Positions 59,289 through 64,000 of a DNA stretch of 64,000 nucleotides are shown here, piece by piece. Position numbers and translations under genes: made by a program. The stretch is taken from the NCBI RefSeq assembly GCF_001757105.1, contig NZ_MDHN01000021.1:186001-250000 (forward strand), written 5' to 3'. This DNA comes from Alteromonas confluentis (GTDB lineage: Bacteria; Pseudomonadota; Gammaproteobacteria; Enterobacterales; Alteromonadaceae). The notes beneath the pieces were generated by a model. That model was not told where the DNA came from. It ran no database searches and saw only the letters and a program-made list of their open reading frames with translations. Position 1 is the first letter of the stretch. Each line of letters opens with the position of its first letter.

Positions 59289-60115
59289 ATGACAATGAAA
59301 TCATTACCGCAAACCAACGCATGGAAACGGGTATTCAGTCCCGGCAAACTGTCTGTAAGATTATTAACGCCCATTGAAGCCTACCCTGATTCGCCGTTTC
59401 CCTTGCCAAACAGGCGGTGACAACCGATGTACTCACCGGCAGACGCTTTATGCTGGGGCTCTCTACCGGTGACCGTCCGGTTGAATATCCGGCGTTCGGC
59501 GTTGATTTTGAAACCCGCGGAGCACGGTACCGGGAATCTGTTGCGCTGATTAACGAACTGCATCAGAAACGCTTTCCCCGGGTGCAGAGTGGCTGGCAAA
59601 TGGGATTCGACGCCCCTGCCATGGTCAGTGAGTTGCATGCCCCCTGGGTGGTCCTGCCGGATGTTCCTCCACCTGATAATTTGCAGGAGGCTTTGGAAGA
59701 ACTTTACTGCCGCTATGCATTCTCCGTCGATCAGAACGATATGATGTTGCTGAAGTCTTCATACAGCGAAGATATCGCCGGTGGCTTTGCGCCCGTGGGG
59801 AATCTCTCAGGGCGTGAGCAGGTGATTGGCACGCTGAAAAATTTCCGTCATCTGGCACCTTACTGGCAGCATTTTGCCGAGGTTGTGCGCTTCGAGGAAG
59901 AACCTGATGGTCAGCATGTGAAACTGATTGTTGCGAGAATCATTCCCGAGCGCCCGGTGGACGAAGCTGGAAATACCGTTTACGGCGCCCACTATCAGCT
60001 GCGGGCGCGTAAAACGTCAACCGGCCAGTGGCAGTTTTGCTGGACCGATTACCGTCCCGGCTGGTTCACTGAACACAGCCTGCCGGAATTTGATATCGGT
60101 AATGCAACTGCCTGA
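59289..60115 (+). pseudogene. Luciferase-like gene remnant fused to a SnoaL-like domain
   Basis: Two or three gene pieces are joined. The ATG at 59289 codes KSLPQTNAWKRVF ... LLTPIEAYPDSPFP, the start of a luciferase-type oxidoreductase, and stops at 59420. From about 59396 another frame codes LAKQAVTTDVLTG, FMLGLSTGDRPVEYPAFGVDFETRG, the next conserved block of the same family, with its substrate-binding part gone. At about 59600 this passes in frame into a sequence whose last ~150 residues resemble a SnoaL/NTF2-like domain (LYCRYAFSVDQNDMMLLKSSYSEDI ... RPGWFTEHSLPEF). A GTG at 59417 could start a 232-residue fusion, but whether it is made is unknown. Confidence 0.75.
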
Positions 60116-60143
60116 ATGGCAAAACAACGTAACCGTCGGCGCG

Positions 60144-62204
<2,061 letters not shown>

Positions 62205-62228
62205 TTAACAAATTGTTTACTGCACAAA

Positions 62229-62243
62229 CTTGACAGCGTCAAG
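62229..62243. promoter_or_regulatory. TetR operator 1
   Basis: CTTGACAGCGTCAAG, a perfect 6-3-6 palindrome in the gap between the fadH-type gene and the TetR gene. It repeats almost exactly 26 bp downstream. Confidence 0.8.
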
Positions 62244-62254
62244 ATAACATCAAA

Positions 62255-62269
62255 GTTGACAGTGTCAAG
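62255..62269. promoter_or_regulatory. TetR operator 2
   Basis: GTTGACAGTGTCAAG, sharing the TTGACAGYGTCAA core with operator 1. Centre-to-centre spacing is 26 bp. Both contain TTGACA, so regulator binding would also mask a -35 element. Confidence 0.8.
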
Positions 62270-62314
62270 ATTAAAAAGGACACTTCCCTCACTTTAGCAG
62301 CGATACGGTGACTT

Positions 62315-62929
62315 ATGGCTAACAGCTCAAAATATCATCATGGAGATTTGCGTACAGCACTGCTTAATGCCGCCAACGCGATTATTGAGGAGCATGGCAT
62401 AGACGCCCTTTCACTGCGCAAGCTCGCAGAGGTAGTGGGCGTTTCACGTACTGCCCCTTATCATCATTTCAAAGATAAAAACGCCTTGTTATGCGCTATT
62501 GCCGCGAAGGGTTTTGACGATTGGCACACATCAGCAAAAACCATATTTGAGCAGCAGGATAAAGCGCCTGGATTGCGCTTTAGGGAATTCATTCACCAGT
62601 ATGTGGGCTATGCTGCCCGCCACCCGCAAGTGTATGAACTGATGTTTGGTCGAACACTGTGGCATAGTCATCAAGCCACCGACCAATTAAAAGAAGTGGC
62701 CTATCCGTGTTTTCAATATCAACTTACGATGACCCGCACCTGGCAGGAATTCGGTTTACTGCCTGACGATCAAGATGCGTTGCGCTTGGCCCAGGTTACC
62801 TGGAGCACCCTGCACGGTATTGCCCGGCTATTGATTGACGGTATCTATGCCGATGCCAGCCATGTGGCAGAAATGTGTGACTGTGCTGCAGAGGTCTTTA
62901 TGCGTTCTGCCACAAGCCGCGAAGAATAA
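62315..62929 (+). CDS. TetR-family transcription regulator
   Basis: A 204-residue regulator with an N-terminal TetR helix-turn-helix (HHGDLRTALLNAANAIIEEHGIDALSLRKLAEVVGVSRTAPYHHFKDK) and a C-terminal ligand domain with HPQVYELMFG. GGTGA precedes the ATG. It probably represses itself and the divergent fadH-type gene through the two 15-bp palindromes. Its 3' end overlaps the convergent GMC oxidoreductase by 32 bp. Confidence 0.94.
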   Translation: MANSSKYHHGDLRTALLNAANAIIEEHGIDALSLRKLAEVVGVSRTAPYHHFKDKNALLCAIAAKGFDDWHTSAKTIFEQQDKAPGLRFREFIHQYVGYAARHPQVYELMFGRTLWHSHQATDQLKEVAYPCFQYQLTMTRTWQEFGLLPDDQDALRLAQVTWSTLHGIARLLIDGIYADASHVAEMCDCAAEVFMRSATSREE

Positions 62930-64000
62930 GATCAGCCATCCGCTCAGCAATCATGACAGTAGGAGCATTGGTATTGCCGCCCACCAGTGTTGGCATTACC
63001 GAGGCATCAATGACCCGAAGTCCGTTAACCCCCCGTACCCGACACTGATTGTCTACCACCGCCATAGGGTCATCGTTCTGGCCCATTTTGCAGGTACCCA
63101 CCGGGTGGTAAATACTTTCAGCATGATCACGAATAAACTGCGCAATCTCTTCGTCTGTAGACGAATGTGAAACCGGCGACACGGATTTTCCTCTCACCGA
63201 ATCGAATGCAGAACAGGACACAATTTTCTGCGCTTGTCGCACGCCGTCTATTAATACTGTGAGATCATCGGGATGAGCGAGGTAGTTCGGATCGATTAGA
63301 TGATGGTCATCAGGATGACTACTTTGTAGCAGCAGTCGTCCTCTGGATTTTGGGTACAGTGCACATACATGTACGCCAAAACCATAGCCATGCACCATGC
63401 GTCGTCCGTGGTCAGCGAGGATGGCAGGCAAAAAGTGAAACTGTAAATCTGGTAAACCATTTGAAGCAAGTGACGAACAAGAGAAGCCTCCCGCCTCGGC
63501 AATGTTTGAAGAAAACGCCCCTCGACGTCCGGTTAAATATCGCCAGGTGGCACCGGCATACTTTGGTACTGCCGATAGCGCCACACCATAACCGTGATGT
63601 CCTTTCGCCCGATACTGCACAATGGCATCCAGGTGATCTTGCAGGTTACAGCCCACGCCAGGTAAATCCACCTGTACGTGAACTCCTTTGTCGGCCAACA
63701 TTTCCCCGGGGCCGATACCAGAAAGCATCAGCAAGTGGGGAGAGTTGATTGCACCGCCGCATAACAGCACTTCCCGGGTAGTTAGAATTCTGCGACTTTT
63801 GCGCTTAAACCGCACTTGCACACCCGTCGCGGTGCCGTGATTAAACAAGACTTTTTCTGCACTGGTTTTGGTGTAAACCGTAAGATTCGGTCGGTTCAGC
63901 ACCGGTTTAAGGTAAGCCTGTGCAGTAGACCACCGACGCCCATTTTTTTGAGTAACATGGTAGTAGCCAAGGCCACAACGCTGCTCGCGATTAAAATCAT
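62898..64000 (-). CDS. GMC-family oxidoreductase (5' end beyond window)
   Basis: FAD-dependent alcohol/choline dehydrogenase-type enzyme; about 367 residues are visible and the frame stays open to the window edge (QRCGLGYYHVTQKNGRRWSTAQAYL at the start). Conserved segments are VLLCGGAINSPHLLMLSGIGP and the C-terminal HPVGTCKMG and VMPTLVGGNTNAPTVMIAERMADLI, which carry the active-site His and Asn. The FAD-binding N-terminus lies outside. It is related to BetA and alkanol dehydrogenases; substrate not determined. Confidence 0.92.
   Translation of the reverse strand, partial: DFNREQRCGLGYYHVTQKNGRRWSTAQAYLKPVLNRPNLTVYTKTSAEKVLFNHGTATGVQVRFKRKSRRILTTREVLLCGGAINSPHLLMLSGIGPGEMLADKGVHVQVDLPGVGCNLQDHLDAIVQYRAKGHHGYGVALSAVPKYAGATWRYLTGRRGAFSSNIAEAGGFSCSSLASNGLPDLQFHFLPAILADHGRRMVHGYGFGVHVCALYPKSRGRLLLQSSHPDDHHLIDPNYLAHPDDLTVLIDGVRQAQKIVSCSAFDSVRGKSVSPVSHSSTDEEIAQFIRDHAESIYHPVGTCKMGQNDDPMAVVDNQCRVRGVNGLRVIDASVMPTLVGGNTNAPTVMIAERMADLILRGLWQNA

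Noticed and set aside
56859..60115. Simple sequencing frameshifts as the cause of the broken genes
   Set aside because: Restoring frame by one or two bases does not recover full-length proteins; large internal segments are missing in each gene.

Overview
The window is chromosomal DNA of a marine gammaproteobacterium. It is most likely an Alteromonadaceae member (Alteromonas or a close relative): the block asd-fimV-truA-accD-folC-dedD-cvpA-purF next to pdxB, fabB, mnmC, yfcL and epmC is the conserved Alteromonadales/enterobacterial housekeeping order. It is surrounded by accessory loci typical of marine heterotrophs: TonB receptors, tandem alkaline phosphatases and a PQQ dehydrogenase. The species call is inferred from protein content only.

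Layout. 1-2.75 kb: cysS (cut by the window edge), divergent ppiB and lpxH. 2.75-7.4 kb: phosphate scavenging, with a four-repeat Pho box, two tandem PhoA-family alkaline phosphatases (one secreted, one a lipoprotein with an extra N-terminal domain) and an exported protein of unknown function. 7.4-9.9 kb: the yqiJ-yqiK flotillin pair. 10.1-14.9 kb: a two-component system, a PQQ-dependent ethanol-type dehydrogenase with Ser (not Asp) at the lanthanide-diagnostic position, and a secreted pentapeptide-repeat protein. 14.9-16.7 kb: miaE, a histidine phosphatase and a zinc-ribbon protein. 16.7-18.8 kb: an AT-rich island with two overlapping unrecognised genes, one of them a membrane protein. 18.8-24.0 kb: a three-gene ABC transporter/AttH-like operon and an exported 2H phosphoesterase. 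24.1-24.8 kb: a vapBC-type toxin-antitoxin pair with an operator-like repeat at its start. 24.8-30.5 kb: a nucleoside-use locus (CNT permease, nucleoside hydrolase, TonB receptor, LacI regulator) with two LacI-type operators in the divergent promoter region. 30.8-45.6 kb: a Yip1-family protein, then the housekeeping block on the minus strand, in which fimV carries two long hexanucleotide repeats coding (Glu-Ala)n and (Glu-Pro)n. 45.8-53 kb: mnmC, three consecutive FlgO-domain lipoproteins, yfcL, an ATP-NAD-kinase-like gene and epmC. 52.7-55 kb: a coupled operon of an FFLEELY-motif protein, a hotdog thioesterase and a membrane-anchored aspartic protease. 55-64 kb: a redox/hydrolase region with a LysR regulator, luciferase-like monooxygenases, NTF2/SnoaL-like proteins, fadH, a TetR regulator with two palindromic operators, and a GMC oxidoreductase cut by the window edge.

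The most unusual structure is at 56.86-60.1 kb. Three neighbouring genes (an NTF2-like gene, an Old Yellow Enzyme gene and a second luciferase-like gene) each keep recognisable N-terminal and downstream parts but have lost internal segments. At two junctions the retained frames overlap by exactly 7 bp, as expected for deletion between 7-bp direct repeats. A further gene fusion follows in the same stretch. The intact genes between them look normal. The second candidate for something undescribed is the AT-rich two-gene unit at 17.2-18.4 kb.
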